A stretch of DNA of 64,000 nt, taken from NCBI RefSeq assembly GCF_029784165.1, contig NC_073696.1, forward strand, positions 1,922,001-1,986,000. The letters run 5' to 3'. Source of the stretch: Wyeomyia smithii. Lineage: Eukaryota > Arthropoda > Insecta > Diptera > Culicidae. Positions within the stretch are counted from its first letter, which is position 1. The number at the start of each line of letters is the position of its first letter. A program made the position numbers and the translations under genes. Below, piece after piece: positions 47,527-59,035 of this stretch. The notes beneath the pieces are model-generated. The model was given only the letters and a program-made list of their open reading frames with translations. It ran no database searches and was not told where the DNA came from.

Positions 47527-50436
47527 TTATAATATTCGCTTAAGTCTATTTTTGAAAGTAACACTTGATACATTGAAGTCAAATGAGTCAAATACATTAT
47601 TAAAGACGTCACATATCGCCCTGATGGGTTCGTTTTGATCATATTCTGTACGATGAATTGAGAGGCGCAGAAAGTTTCGCATTCTTAAATTTCTATAGGG
47701 CACATTTATGTTGATTTCAGAAAGGATGTTTGGAGCGTCAATTTCGCCAGTTAACAGTTTTCCTACAAATACGGCCCTGAATACGTCTCTTTTTTTTGCT
47801 AGTGTGTCAATGCCAAGTAAGCGACATCGACTGGCATAGGGCGGTAATTTGACAGGATCACGCCAAGGAAGAGATCTCAGAGCAAAACGAAGGAACTTGG
47901 CTTGAACTGATTCAATCCGGTTGGTCCAGATATCAGTGTAAGGACTTCATATTATGGCTGATGTTTCCAAAATAGATCGAACTAGTGAGACATATAGCGA
48001 TAGCAAGCAAAACGGGTCAGTAAACTCTTTGGCGATTCTCATCATAAATCCGAGGTTTTTGTTCGCTTGTGCAATGATATGAGAATAGTGATGCTTGAAG
48101 GAAAGCTGTGAGTCAAGCAGTACGCCCAAATCTTTTATCACAGACACTCTCTCAAGAGTTTCTCCAGATATACTATAATTCCAAGGTAATGGCTCCAATT
48201 ATCAGCAAATTACGGGTACACCAATTAGAGAATTCATCAAGGTGCCGTTGCAATTCTTTGCAGTCCTCTGTGGAGCGAATGATGCGAAATAGTTTTAAAT
48301 CATCAGCATAGATGAGTTTACTGCCAGGTGGGATGACGAAACAAAAATCATTGAATTGGTCCGAGATTGCTTCCTTGAGGAACACCTGACAGGTTAACGA
48401 AGCTATCTGACTCTGTGTTGCCTAGTTTAATAAACAGTGTTCGGTATACAAGGTAAGATTTTAACCACTTACTGAAGTGATGTGATGCACCAAGACTTTC
48501 AATTTTAGCCAACAGAATATTGTGATCAACACGGTCGAACGCTGCTTTCAGATCTGTATAGATGGTATCCACTTGCAGCCCCTTCTCTATGTTTTTTATA
48601 CAATGCGATGAAAACTCAAGTAAATTAGTCGTAGTCGATCTACCTGGGTAAAAACCATGTTGGGCCGTCGACATATATGGCTTAAATTCACGAGATAAAA
48701 CGTTGCCGACAAGAATTTCGAATAATTTCGATCCAGCCGATAGCGAAGTTATTCCCCTGTAGTTCACTATATCGTGTTTGTTGCCTTTTTTATAAACTGG
48801 AAACATAGCTGACTTCTTCCAGCAATCAGGAAAAACTCCTAGTGATCGCGATTTATTAAAAATTATTCTTAGCGGAACACAAAGCGCGATGGCACATCTT
48901 TTTAAAATAATAGCTGGAATACCGTCAGGCCCAGCCGAAGAAGAAGGTTTTAGTTTCTCTGTGGCCTTGAGAACATCGTCATCTGAGAAGCAAATATTAT
49001 CAAGGTTTACAACGTTGTGAGGAATGCGCGAAGGGCACTCTGTATTTGAGCTGTATTTGCAGAAGAGGAAATAAATATGCTCGAGAAATGTTTCCGAAAT
49101 AAAGAACCAATACCATCAAGTGTGTCAGCACTGTCATTTCCAAGAAACATGTTGGAAGGAAGTCCACTTTCTTTCCGCTTTCTGTTTACAAATGACCAAA
49201 AGCGTTTTGGATTTCGTTTGAGCTGTGATTGGGTACGTAGCACGTGTTGAGCGTAGAGAAAGCGATTGTAAGTTTTGTAATGACTACTCGCAGTGGTGAA
49301 CGACAACTTAGTCATTGCGTTTCGTCGTCTGACGTAGTTACGAAGTGCAGCTGCCCTTTGTCGTTTTAACTCTCAAGGCCGTCGATTGGACCAAACGGCC
49401 GTGGGTGAAACGACGGAACGAAGTTGGTGAATTGCTGTTTCATTGTGTGCGTGAATATCTCTACAACACTGTCTACGTCAGTTGCACGGTTCAACAAATT
49501 TTCCCAGTTGATTGCGAGTAAAGCCCTTTGAAGTCCTTCGAAATCGCTTTTACTAAAGTTGAGTTGCCTTATTTCAGACAATTCTTCAAAGCGAGGACAG
49601 GCTAATGAGACAGACAGCGGTGGATGATGAGGGTCGATACCAACTAACGAGTCACATGCTTCGGCAATGGCACAGTTGAGTACGGATTCGTCATTGACGA
49701 ATACGAGGTCAAGAGTCCGATTACGCCCGTTTTTTACTGCGCTTAATTGATTCATGTTGAGCAAAGACATTCCGTCCAACAGCGCAATATTTGCACTATT
49801 AAGACTCGAATCAGAAGGATCAGCAAAAACGCGACCAGAGAGGCTGGCTTTCCAAGCAAGGCCAGGCTGGTTGTAGTCCCCGAAAAGCAAGTGAGTAGTG
49901 TGCGATTCCAGTGAATTCAAAATTTCAAGCGCCGAGTCGATATGGTTCCGAATGACAGAGGTGCTATCGGCGATATCAGGCGGGATATATACAACACCTA
50001 CACAAATACTAGCACCATGAATGCGGACGTCTACCCATAACTGTTCTAAATCAGATATTAGACTCGATCGTTGCCTAGACTGTAACCTGTTAGATACGGC
50101 AATAAGGACACCGCCGCCGCGAGATTTACCTGTACATGCTAAGTCGCGGTCGTTTCGGTACACTGTGTACTTTGGTCCAAGAAGCTGAGGAGAACAAATT
50201 TGATCGTTCAGCCAGGTTTCGGTAAAAACGATTACGTCATATTCAGCATCCGAAGCGGCAACAAACAGCTCGTCAATTTTCGTGCGTAGCCCTCTTACAT
50301 TCTGATAGTAGAAATGAATATGTTCGTGTGGGTCATAATCCAATGGCGCGGTATCGGCACAAACATCAATTGTGGAATTAGCCTGAAAGTTGGATTGGTT
50401 TTTCAAAGACGGCAGAATCCGAACACCTAGCTTCAA
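47527..50436 (-). pseudogene. LINE ORF2 (endonuclease-RT), broken
   Basis: APE endonuclease 50436-49366: YYQNVRGLRTK, FTETWLND, FGDYNQPGLAW; the region of the SDH motif reads GIDPHHPPL, so the catalytic Ser-Asp-His is altered. RT pieces: VYKKGNKHDIVNYRGI near 48800, AAFDRVDHNILLAK near 48540, GVPQGSNLGP near 48365, catalytic YADDLKLF near 48305, VIKDLGVLLDSQLSF near 48140. The C-terminal part (MRNFLRLSIHRTEY) ends at TAA 47529-47527. Stops or shifts occur near 49360, 48990, 48350 and 47945. Confidence 0.82.
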
Positions 50437-50727
50437 GTGAACATATACGTTCTTGGTGTTTACCTGGAGGAAAAGAGTTACTGTGTCCGTGATCTTTCAT
50501 TCGCGGGGATGAACAAGGTGCGCCTATCTGATAGCATTCATTGGAGTTTAGACTGCAGGTTGTGTGAGTTAAAGATGTACTGGCCTCTTCATTCACAATC
50601 ATCTGATCAAGTTGGCTAGAAAAATCGCACATTCTCTGAGTTTTTGGTAAGCGGTTAGAATACATATACTTAACTGGACGGGGGGCCCGCTGGCCCCCAA
50701 TATCCCCCGGTGGCAGACTAATTTCGT

Positions 50728-51430
50728 TTAAGGAATAACCGGTGAGATTACCGATGGTGTAGCTGCCGCTACACCACGTTCGTTTCTTGCTCCATAATCC
50801 TCAAACTCTCTAAAGAAAATACCGGCAGGCCAAGTACTTGGTGCCAACGCAACCGCTTTTAGTTTGGGATCAATGCCCACTTTGAACGAAATAAAGCGCA
50901 GCAACTTTATATCCACGTCTTTTTTAACCAATCTCACAACATCGGGTGGCTCGTTGCACTGTAGACATTCTTTTGCCATAGTTTGAATGTCGTCAGTGGT
51001 AACGTCTGGATGAATTCTAGACAAATAAACCCAAAAATTTTCTCTCTTCTACAGGAACAGTAACGACAGTTGATGTTAGGTTGGTTTTCGTTCCGACTAT
51101 GACGTCCCGGTTAGAATTGGGCTGATCTTCACGGCGACGTTTTGGCGTAGGACGGTAAATTGGTCAGTTGCTGTGAAAGCCGCGGGGTGTAGCTTCTGCT
51201 TTATCAATAACACTAGTATGTTTTGCAACTTCTTTTCGCACCTCCGTTTTCAACTTTAAGCATCCGTCGCAAAGCCAGAGAATATTTTCCGTGGAGGCCT
51301 TCAGCTTTGTAAAATGCTGATTGTTTAGCCCAGCACATTTATAGTGAGCCACCGTCTCACAGAAGCCCTGACATTTGATATAATCAGTCTCCTTTGTTGG
51401 TTTGGCGCACTTATCACATACAAACTCCAT
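50728..51430 (-). pseudogene. LINE ORF1 with PHD-like finger, broken
   Basis: 51430-51164 starts MEFVCDKCAKP and has a CxxC...CxxxC...HxxC...CxxC pattern (CDKC, CQGFC, HYKC, CDGC), a PHD/zinc-finger type known from CR1-group ORF1 proteins. The C-terminal piece 51024-50728 has RIHPDVTTDD and WPAGIFFREF, the usual ORF1 C-terminal domain. The two pieces are in different frames with a stop-bearing spacer. Confidence 0.75.
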
Positions 51431-52136
51431 TGTTTATTTCAAGCAGATTCACCAGCACAAACTTTTCGTGAAATCAGGTATTGGATAGATATATCCGAAG
51501 AGAACTTCACTTTCACGTAGCACAAAAATGCTTTGGCAACCTTTTCGTCGATATTGATGGGTAAATGAATTTAAAAAACACAGTGATTTTGAAGAAATAA
51601 AAACCAAGCGTAGAAACACAATAGCAGTAAACGGCAGTGATGCCAAATATTCTTATGAACCCCTTTCTCACAGAAGAGGGAGGGGAGTCGAAGTACTATG
51701 GACATACTTGTTACCTGTAAAACCATTCACATACCAAATTTGGTTGTATTGGGTTGATTGGTTCTCAAGCTGTGCGAAATTGGTGTTTCATTTGTATGGG
51801 ACCCTTCCCTTCCAGAAGAGGGAGGGGTCTAAAACTATCTTAGTCACCTCTTCGGCCCCTAAAACCCCTATATACAAAATTTCACGCCGATCGGTTCAGT
51901 AATTTTCAAGCCTCTATGGAACAGACAGACAGACAGACAGAGCTGCATTTTTATATGTATAGATTAACCGTTTTTATTTGGTTTCCATAGAAAGGTGATT
52001 GTGCAAAGTTGCTGGAAAATTTCATCTAACTTCGGGTTTCTTAATTCCAATTAGGGTAAGGCTATGTAGATCTCATTTTGAAATATTGCTTAGTTATTAA
52101 TCATTAGTTTACACTGTTTTTTTTTTTTCTTCGGTG

Positions 52137-52702
52137 CTTATTACGGGAGTCACTTCACGGTGAAATAGATTTCACTCTCACGCTCACTTCACTTTTTTAG
52201 ACCTATTCCCGATTCCACCTCAAGTGAAGTGACAAAAATCACCTCCGTGGAGTGAGATTGACAGTGAAGTGAAATTGAGAATAGGACAAGTGAAATGAGA
52301 TTGTTTCCCAGTTCAAAAATCTCTAAGTCCCAGAAAGTCGTTTTTTCCGTTTTTTCAGATAACACCAGATCTTGACGTGTTCTGCATTTCTAAAACATTC
52401 GGCATCAAATAAAATGTTTTTTTCGGTAGCGAAAATTTCCTGAACTAGTTTGCATTATTTTTCATCGGGCAAAAAAATGAAAGTTTTACCGCTTTAAGGC
52501 ACGGATCAAATTCTGATTCGTTTCGTTACTGAAGAATAAATCCAATATTTACCATTAGATCACAAATCAATCAACTTTAAGACTTATGGCATCTTCTTGG
52601 AATCATTTCACCGTTCAAAATGGTCGTGAAATAATTCCACGCGAAACGTCGCTTTTTCCGTTCTCACTTCACTGATATGACACTCATAATAACCCAGATT
52701 TC
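52137..52702. mobile_element. Candidate MITE
   Basis: TTATTACGGGAGTCAC (52139-52154) and an inverted relative TTATTATGAGTGTCAT (52700-52685, reverse) bracket about 560 bp rich in TCACTTCAC/GTGAAGTGA words. TIR matches are imperfect and no target duplication was found, so the call is tentative. Confidence 0.35.
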
Positions 52703-52729
52703 ACGGCAGATGTCACTTCGCGAAAATGT

Positions 52730-53540
52730 GTGACGGTGCGATTGGTAAACGCAAGATTCATCTACAACGCAGCGGAATAGTAGCAGAAGCTGAAAGGCAA
52801 CGATGACAGAGCATTTTTTTTCTCTTCTCTCTGTGTGTTTTGATAGTACGACGCATCACAACAAGCGCACTATTGTAGAACCAGTTCCCGGAGTAAAAAA
52901 TCACTCAATGGTGGGTCAACCAACACGTGTACGGGGAAGTGGGAGCGGTTTGTTTTTGGTCTGCTCGGTCATAATCGAAAGTGAGTGGCGCAAAAATTCT
53001 TGGTGAATCACATTATAAACAACACGTTATCGAGGCATGGTGATAAAAAAGGCCATTGGGCACATCGTAAGTGATTTACACCTGGCAGTTGATAGCGCGG
53101 AGAAGAATGTTTATCTCATGCATGACTCGGTATTAAAACATGTATGAACCACGTGAGCAAATAATCGTAAACAGGCATCTCGAGTTACATTCTTAAGGAA
53201 CCCATGCTTCGGTTTGTATGATACATTAAATTAAAATTTAAAAACAAAATTAGTAACATATGCTCTCGAGTATATTATATTCAGGGGTTTAGGTTGAACC
53301 AGAATGATGGAGGTGGAAGTTATGGATAAATGAAAATTTTTAGAATATCATCAAATCTCGTATAGTAATATAATAATTAGAAAAGGTTAAAGTACAGGAA
53401 AAAAAATAATTTAATATGTATATTACCTTTTAGGTGTTCACATCAACACTTACAAGGGATAATCATAAAAAATAATCCTACCCTTACAACTACAAACTAA
53501 ATGCAATTATTATAAACGGTCCTTTTTTAACTTTTAATAG
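52730..53540 (-). repeat. Inverted duplication, right arm
   Basis: Reverse-complement copy of 40150-41321, lacking the internal stretch of about 340 bp. Match runs from GTGACGGTGCG (52730-52740) to the CTATTAAAAG edge (53531-53540). There is no P450 coding sequence next to this arm, so only the distal upstream DNA of P450-5 was copied or kept. Confidence 0.9.
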
Positions 53541-54031
53541 ATTGCTGAACAAATTTAAAATAAAACTAGATAATATTGTACATAGATGTACCTACCATAA
53601 TAAAAAAATATTGCAGATAAGTGTGATTACGATATTTCTTCATAAACGGCTCTGTGGTTGCCGTTGGTTTCTTAATAACTTCATAATTACTTATGTATTA
53701 TACAGTGCTCTGATCAATCCTTTTTTCTACCGAAAACACAAAAATATCAGTCATTCAATTTCATCTTATCCGCTTTGTGCGAGACTTCGTACACCGTTCG
53801 TCTCTCCGAGCTGTCGCGTTCAATTTCGTTTTCCGATTGCAAAATAAAACGAACGGGCATAACGATCATCTCTTTTCCTCTCTAGTGTAGAATCCTCGCA
53901 ATCCTGTTCGCACTACTTTATGACGATTTTTTTCGCATTTTCCTTTTGTTCAATATCCATTGATTTTTAGTGGCAATGAACGACCGGAAAAAAAATCATT
54001 TGACCGGCAGTCGCTGTATGCTTCTGATGCG
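53541..54031. other. Gap, nothing recognised
   Basis: AT-rich with only short open frames. Confidence 0.5.
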
Positions 54032-54033
54032 TA

Positions 54034-54782
54034 GGGGAGGATTGTACAAAACGCACCAGTTAAGCATTTGCGCGATTTACAGCGCTTCAAATCATTTCAA
54101 AGCGACATTGAACCTGTAGGATGATTCTAGGATCTATTCATTGTATGTTTATGACGAAGTTTATTATAAAATACTCGATTTCTAAGTCTTTTTCGGTAAA
54201 AATTACCATTGCCGCCAAACAAGCCTGTGACCAAAACGCACCACACCAAAGGTCAGTATGCTCCAAAGCAGTAGGCTAATATGCCACTAGCAGAAATCAG
54301 CACGCGAAGTGAGAAGCGCTTGATGTCTCGAAAATAAAATGAAAAATAATGAAACATGCTCTAAGTTGTCCAGCAAGCTCTTCATAGCGCATTCTGCCCC
54401 AATTTTAATTTTGATTGTTTTTAGGTAAAAGTTAACGAAAGTTAGTAAATAAATTTGAAATACTCATAATGTTATAAACTCCAAAAGTGTAAAGGTTAGG
54501 GGAACCATAGTTTTTGTATTATTTACAAGTCAGTTAATCATAAAAGCTTAAATAAAATTCATGAATAATTACATGTTGGACAGAGCCACAGCCAATTGCA
54601 CAGTTTTTTGAGTATTTTAGTCATTATGGCACATCTTTTTATATGAGAACTGTAGAGAAGCTGGGTTTTAATGAGAAAAGCGAAGATTTTCATCATAAAA
54701 AGCCACATGTGTAAGTATTTTGGGGATTCAATAGCATGGGCCATCTTACCCAACTGGTGGTGCGTCTTGTACGGTTCTCCCC
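54034..54782. mobile_element. MITE, 749 bp, TA target duplication
   Basis: Ends GGGGAGGATTGTACAAAACG (54034 on) and GGGGAGAACCGTACAAGACG (54782 back, reverse strand) are inverted relatives over about 30 bp. A TA lies at each side (54032-54033 and 54783-54784). No transposase. TA targeting fits a Tc1/mariner-type non-autonomous element. Confidence 0.75.
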
Positions 54783-55011
54783 TATATTCTGTTACAGCAT
54801 TTTGGTGGCTGGAGGCGCTTGTTTTTGTTGTTGTTGTTATTAATGTTTAGCGATTATGGAAAAGTAAGGTGTTGAAGCTGTTTGATTAATTCTTCATACA
54901 TCTCTCAAAGCATCCATGGAAATCAAAGCATCGCGTTTGGACATGAGTAGTGTAGTTACATCTGCCAACGCGGCTAGCACTTTATGTTGCGCAGCTCGCG
55001 TCGCGGCGGTG

Positions 55012-56397
55012 CACAGTGGGGCGGCTCCATACAAATGCTGGCCAAGCGAAAAATTATCTTCAAATCAAGGAAAATACATGGTTTTTATATAATTTTGGGA
55101 CGCTGAGTACGAATTTGATATTATTTTTGCATGAAAATGCGTATTTTTGACGCCAGGGAATATTTCATGTTTTTTATATATATTATATGAGGAAAATTTT
55201 ACGTCGGCTTCAGTCTTTTGGAAAATAAAATGCATTATGCTTGAAAGACTTTCATATGCCATAAAAAACATTAAATATTAATCAGTTATCAAGAAAAAGA
55301 AAAAAAAATTGAAAAATATGCTTCGTGTTGAAAATTACTTAAGACTTGTTTTTTTTTTTTTTTCAAAGTGGCTATTGATTCTTTTTATCGCATTCGCATT
55401 TTTTCCATTTGCATTTTTTTCCATTCACTTTCACCTTCATCTTTATTTTTGTGTTCATTTTCAATACAGTTTTAATATCTTCAAGAAGGGTTTTTGAAAT
55501 GCAGTTTCTAACGTCAAAATAACTATTCACTATTTGCTCTGTAGAAATTAGCAGGTGATGTATTATGTCATGGTTTATGTTTACACGATTGTTTTTACAT
55601 GTGACTGGTATGATATAAACTTAAAACATGATTTTGGTAGTCAGTGCTGGTGATCCAAAACATAAACAATGACTAGTTTTTGATACTTCGTAAATTATAG
55701 AAATATAGATCAGTTAAACTTGTACATATGCAAACAGTGTGATTAATTATACTGAAACTTGTTCGAAAACGTTGTTATTATCAGACTAATATGAGCCATT
55801 TGTTATTATGTAGACGGTTTGCAGTGTACAATTCAAATTTACATTTTTGAAATCCGACACGTGCCGAACACTCGTTGTTTCTCTTCGAAAGAAAGGTACT
55901 CTGCGCAACTCTGCGCAAGATCGGACTAGATGCATTTTAAGGCATTTTTTCCAAGCTATCTTTTAAAACTAGTGCCAATAGTGCCAAACTCTGCCGTTTA
56001 AACTTTAAACGCTGTTTTATGCAAAAAATACGTAATTTTTTGATTCCGTCAATTTATACATATATACATTATCCAATGATGAGGATTATACATTATCCAA
56101 TGATTAGGATTTATTCTCCACTATTTTATAGACAACTTTTACTTAGACGTCATCAAGATTCAAGTTACTCTTGGGGCTCCAGCAAGTTTCGCAACATTGC
56201 ATTTTTTTTTTCAAGAAAAACGCTAAAAAACGCTGACTCAGTACACTTTGAAAAATCATAGAAAATTCAAATTTTGTCGTAATGCTCTAAAAATTTGGAT
56301 CCTGTCACTTCAATAGTATACAACTATAGGAAAAATATAATTGAAATGAAATTCACGTTTCCAATTTTGGGTCGATGGCCAGCGATTCCCCACTGTG
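55012..56397. mobile_element. hAT-like non-autonomous element
   Basis: Perfect 10-bp inverted ends, CACAGTGGGG at 55012-55021 and CCCCACTGTG at 56388-56397, with further partial matches inward (GCTGGCCA near 55038; TGGCCAGC near 56376). The flanks CGGCGGTG (55004-55011) and CGGTGGTG (56398-56405) match at 7 of 8 bases, as expected for an aged 8-bp hAT target duplication. The interior is AT-rich and codes for nothing recognisable. Confidence 0.65.
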
Positions 56398-56457
56398 CGG
56401 TGGTGTACTTTGTCCGAAGCTAATTTAGATTTTCGCATCGCTAAGTACAGGTCAGAC

Positions 56458-56502
56458 TCGATTATATATAGTCCCTGAATTTTTTCCACTATATATAATC
56501 GA
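56458..56502. repeat. Perfect 15-bp inverted repeat
   Basis: TCGATTATATATAGT (56458-56472) pairs exactly with ACTATATATAATCGA (56488-56502) around a 15-nt loop. CAGGTCAGACTCGATTATAT-type ends occur in pogo/Tigger-like elements, so this may be a transposon end; not certain. Confidence 0.55.
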
Positions 56503-56779
56503 ATTTTATATATAATCTAATCAGAGAAAAAATGTATTTTATTCATTTTACATGAATGTTTTATTATTTTCGAATAAATAGGAAGAATTTTATTTTTGAC
56601 ACATCCCCCTAAAAGTCAGCAAACACAGTTATTATGAAAATTATACATATATCTTGTAGTTATTCCTGGTGTCAAATGGAAAGAAAAAGTTAGATCAGTA
56701 TATATTGATTTGTCAACTCGTTTGTTTTTAATTTCTCAAATTTTTACTACCAGATTTAACACGAAACAATAAATATGGA

Positions 56780-57190
56780 CCTAAATAACGAAATATGGAC
56801 CACGAGTGGAAACTCGATACCTGGAACAGCAGCACCTTCTCGGAGAACTTGGTGTGTGAAACGAACTGCACCTCGAAGCTCACTTCCTTCATTGAGGAAG
56901 AGAATACGAAGTGCCCTGCCAGTCGTTGCCAGTCAGGATTAGATAGGTCTCGTCGTTCATCACTACCATCACGTCGCGTTTCGCCGGGAAAATCGACTTG
57001 GCCATCTCAGCCAGTCTTCAGTCGCTGCAAGGTACTTTTTTACTGTTCAGGCGGTTGTACCGACCCCCTGGCCAAGCGCCCGCAACGATATAGCCACTTT
57101 TCCCTCGGTCTTCCTCTTTCGCATCCTGTGGAGCTTCTTGTCGCTCAGGATCGGCCGCCGCCGGGAACTGGGCTTTTTTCCGACGTCTGA
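56780..57190 (-). pseudogene. ITmD37E-type transposase fragment (minus copy)
   Basis: On the minus strand: KSIFPAKRDVMVVMNDETYLILTGNDWQG and, after a frameshift, VSFEVQFVSHTKF, read in parts. This is the region around the first catalytic Asp. The same blocks occur in the plus-strand copy at 58330-59035. The catalytic core downstream is missing. Confidence 0.6.
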
Positions 57191-57263
57191 TTGAATATTG
57201 AGAATAGGTTATGTTTCCATTTAATTCTACTACAAAAAATCGAATACACAATCGAATATACAT

Positions 57264-57480
57264 GCACATGTTAGAACCCCCATGGCTCTGCAGGAGATCA
57301 ATCGCAAAGTGGACAAGGTTTGGAAAGTCCGTGGCGGCAAGGCTCAGTTTTACCAGGACGGTGGAGCAACCAACGGATTCTTGTGTGATAGACAAAATGC
57401 AGGATCGCGTGACCTTCTGGAAGGCGATCAACGAGAGAATGTATTTGTTGAGCATTGAAGGTCGCTGAAAACTATCCAGG
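57264..57480 (+). other. Unrecognised G/C-richer island
   Basis: A coding-like stretch (LQEINRKVDKVWKVRGGKAQ near 57281-57340, then a frame change and DRVTFWKAINERMY) lies between two transposase fragments. I do not recognise it. It is likely another transposon piece. Confidence 0.35.
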
Positions 57481-57599
57481 GTCCACGGTCATGTTTTACA
57501 CATGACAAAGCCGTACTCCTCGACCAAATTTTCGGTAGTTGTAGAACCCGCAGAATGACAAGAACTACCACAATAGAAAACGCCGCCTAATATCAACGA

Positions 57600-58145
57600 G
57601 CTCAATATGTGTTGACCATGAGCTGTGTTCAAAAGCTTCTCTCAGTTGCTTTCGACAAAATTAACCTCCGCATTACTGTTGCAAAGCTGGAACGCTATGG
57701 CTTTAGCGGCGCTCTATTGGTCTGGATGGAAACTTATCTAACGGGTCGAATGAGCAGCGTTAACATTGGAGACGAGCTTTCATTTTTTTCCTACTACATC
57801 TGAAGACCTTCAAGGCAGTCACCTGGCACCGTTGGTGTTTCTACTTTATATAAACGACGGTAATTATTCGTTACGAGGCCCACGCCTGTAATTCGCAGAC
57901 GACTTGAAACTATTTGCCAAAATTTTGAACATTCCAGATGCATTTTTTCTATTGCAGCAATAAAATTCATTTAGAAATTGGTGTGTGATCCGAACCGTAC
58001 GACGCTAAATCACTCCAAATATTCGGTAAAAACATACACTAGAAAATTCATCCGATACTATTCGATTTTAGCATTAGATGATCGATGTCGTTAAAGATCT
58101 TGGTGCACTTCTCGATCGACCTCCACGTCGTACAAAATATAACAG
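57600..58145 (+). pseudogene. CR1/Jockey-type RT remnant
   Basis: Pieces in order: VAFDKINLRITVAKLERYGF near 57647, LVWMETYLTGR near 57718, DLQGSHLAPLVFLLYIND near 57806 (motif B), FADDLKLFAK near 57896 (catalytic site), and DVVKDLGALLDR near 58086. Stops and frameshifts throughout; 5' and 3' parts missing. Confidence 0.7.
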
Positions 58146-58329
58146 AGTTTCGTCTGTACTTCATAATTAATGTTTAGTTGTTTTGTTGTTTTAAAAATTA
58201 TATTGTTTCAGCGCAGGATTTTAAATTATTTTTTCAAAAATTTGTAAAAAAATTCAGATAATTTTCCAAAACCATCAATTAACAACCATTCTCTATCTCT
58301 CGTCATTATTAAGATATATCGATTTATTC

Positions 58330-59035
58330 GAAAGAGGGCTCCGGCATCTACAACATCTTGGCACTATTGGACAACAATCAGAGCTCTGAAAGAAAGCCCG
58401 GTTCTGGACGGCTGACGACCCTGAGCGACAAGGATGCTGAAGAGGAAGACCGAGGCTAAACATTGAAAAAGTACCTGGCGAACATGGACATACATGTACT
58501 ACGCAGCGGCAGCGCCTGAATAAGAAGGTCGAGTTGATTTTCCCGGCAAATCACGACGTGGCGGTGCTGATAGACGACGAGAACTGTCTCACCCAAGATG
58601 GCAACGACTGGCAGGGCACTTCGTATTTTTCCTCCCCCACGAAGGAAGTGGACACCGAGGTGAAATTTTTTTTCACACACCAAGAAGGTGCTGCTGTGGC
58701 TGACAATCAGCGAGGAAGGGATGTCAAAGTTGCTCTTCTTTCGCTCCGGACTGGCTGTGAACGGAGAAATTTATAGTACAAAGTGCCTGCCGGAGGTTGC
58801 ATCGTTCATCAAGAAATACCAAAAGCCCGAAGACGCGGTGTTTTGGCCAGATCTGGCGTTGGCCCACTACTCAAAGCGATCGTTGGAGAAGATGGAGCCA
58901 TTGAATATCGATGTGGTACACCATTTTTGCGGATCCGCCCAACGTCCCCAAGTTGCGTCCCATCCAGGATTTCAGGCCAAGCCTGAAGCGTTAGATCCAC
59001 TCCAACAATTTTGTCGCGAAAACTGAGGATGAATT
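58330..59035 (+). pseudogene. ITmD37E-type transposase remnant (plus copy)
   Basis: C-terminal two thirds of a Tc1/mariner-group transposase: FPANHDVAVLIDDEN (first catalytic Asp), NDWQGTSYF, KVLLWLTISEEGMS, a second catalytic Asp in FWPDLALAHY, then after a frameshift DPPNVPKLRPIQDF. The distance from that Asp to the place of the third acid is about 37 residues, the DD37E signature known from mosquitoes. The Glu is replaced by Gln. Frameshifts lie near 58650 and 58925. Confidence 0.7.

Larger units (their letters stand above)
47267..51652 (-). mobile_element. CR1/Jockey-type LINE, nested insertion
   Basis: About 4.4 kb on the minus strand, from a leader near 51650 through ORF1 (PHD-like finger) and ORF2 (endonuclease and RT, no RNase H) to an A-rich end near 47270. 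The insertion point is defined by the repeat that it splits (TTTCATTTGT on the left, TATGAACCCC on the right). Both ORFs have several breaks. Confidence 0.8.
44598..51966 (+). mobile_element. Dispersed repeat split by a nested LINE
   Basis: The left end reads CTAGCTGACCCGGCAAACTT (44609-44628). The right end is a CAGACAGACAGACAGACAGA run and TATATGTATAGATT (51916-51965). Both parts share subrepeats (TTTCATTTGTATGGGACCC; GATTGGTTCTCGAGCTGTGC) at 47080-47265 and 51700-51830. The repeat is interrupted by the CR1/Jockey LINE at about 47267-51652. Class is not assigned. Confidence 0.7.
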
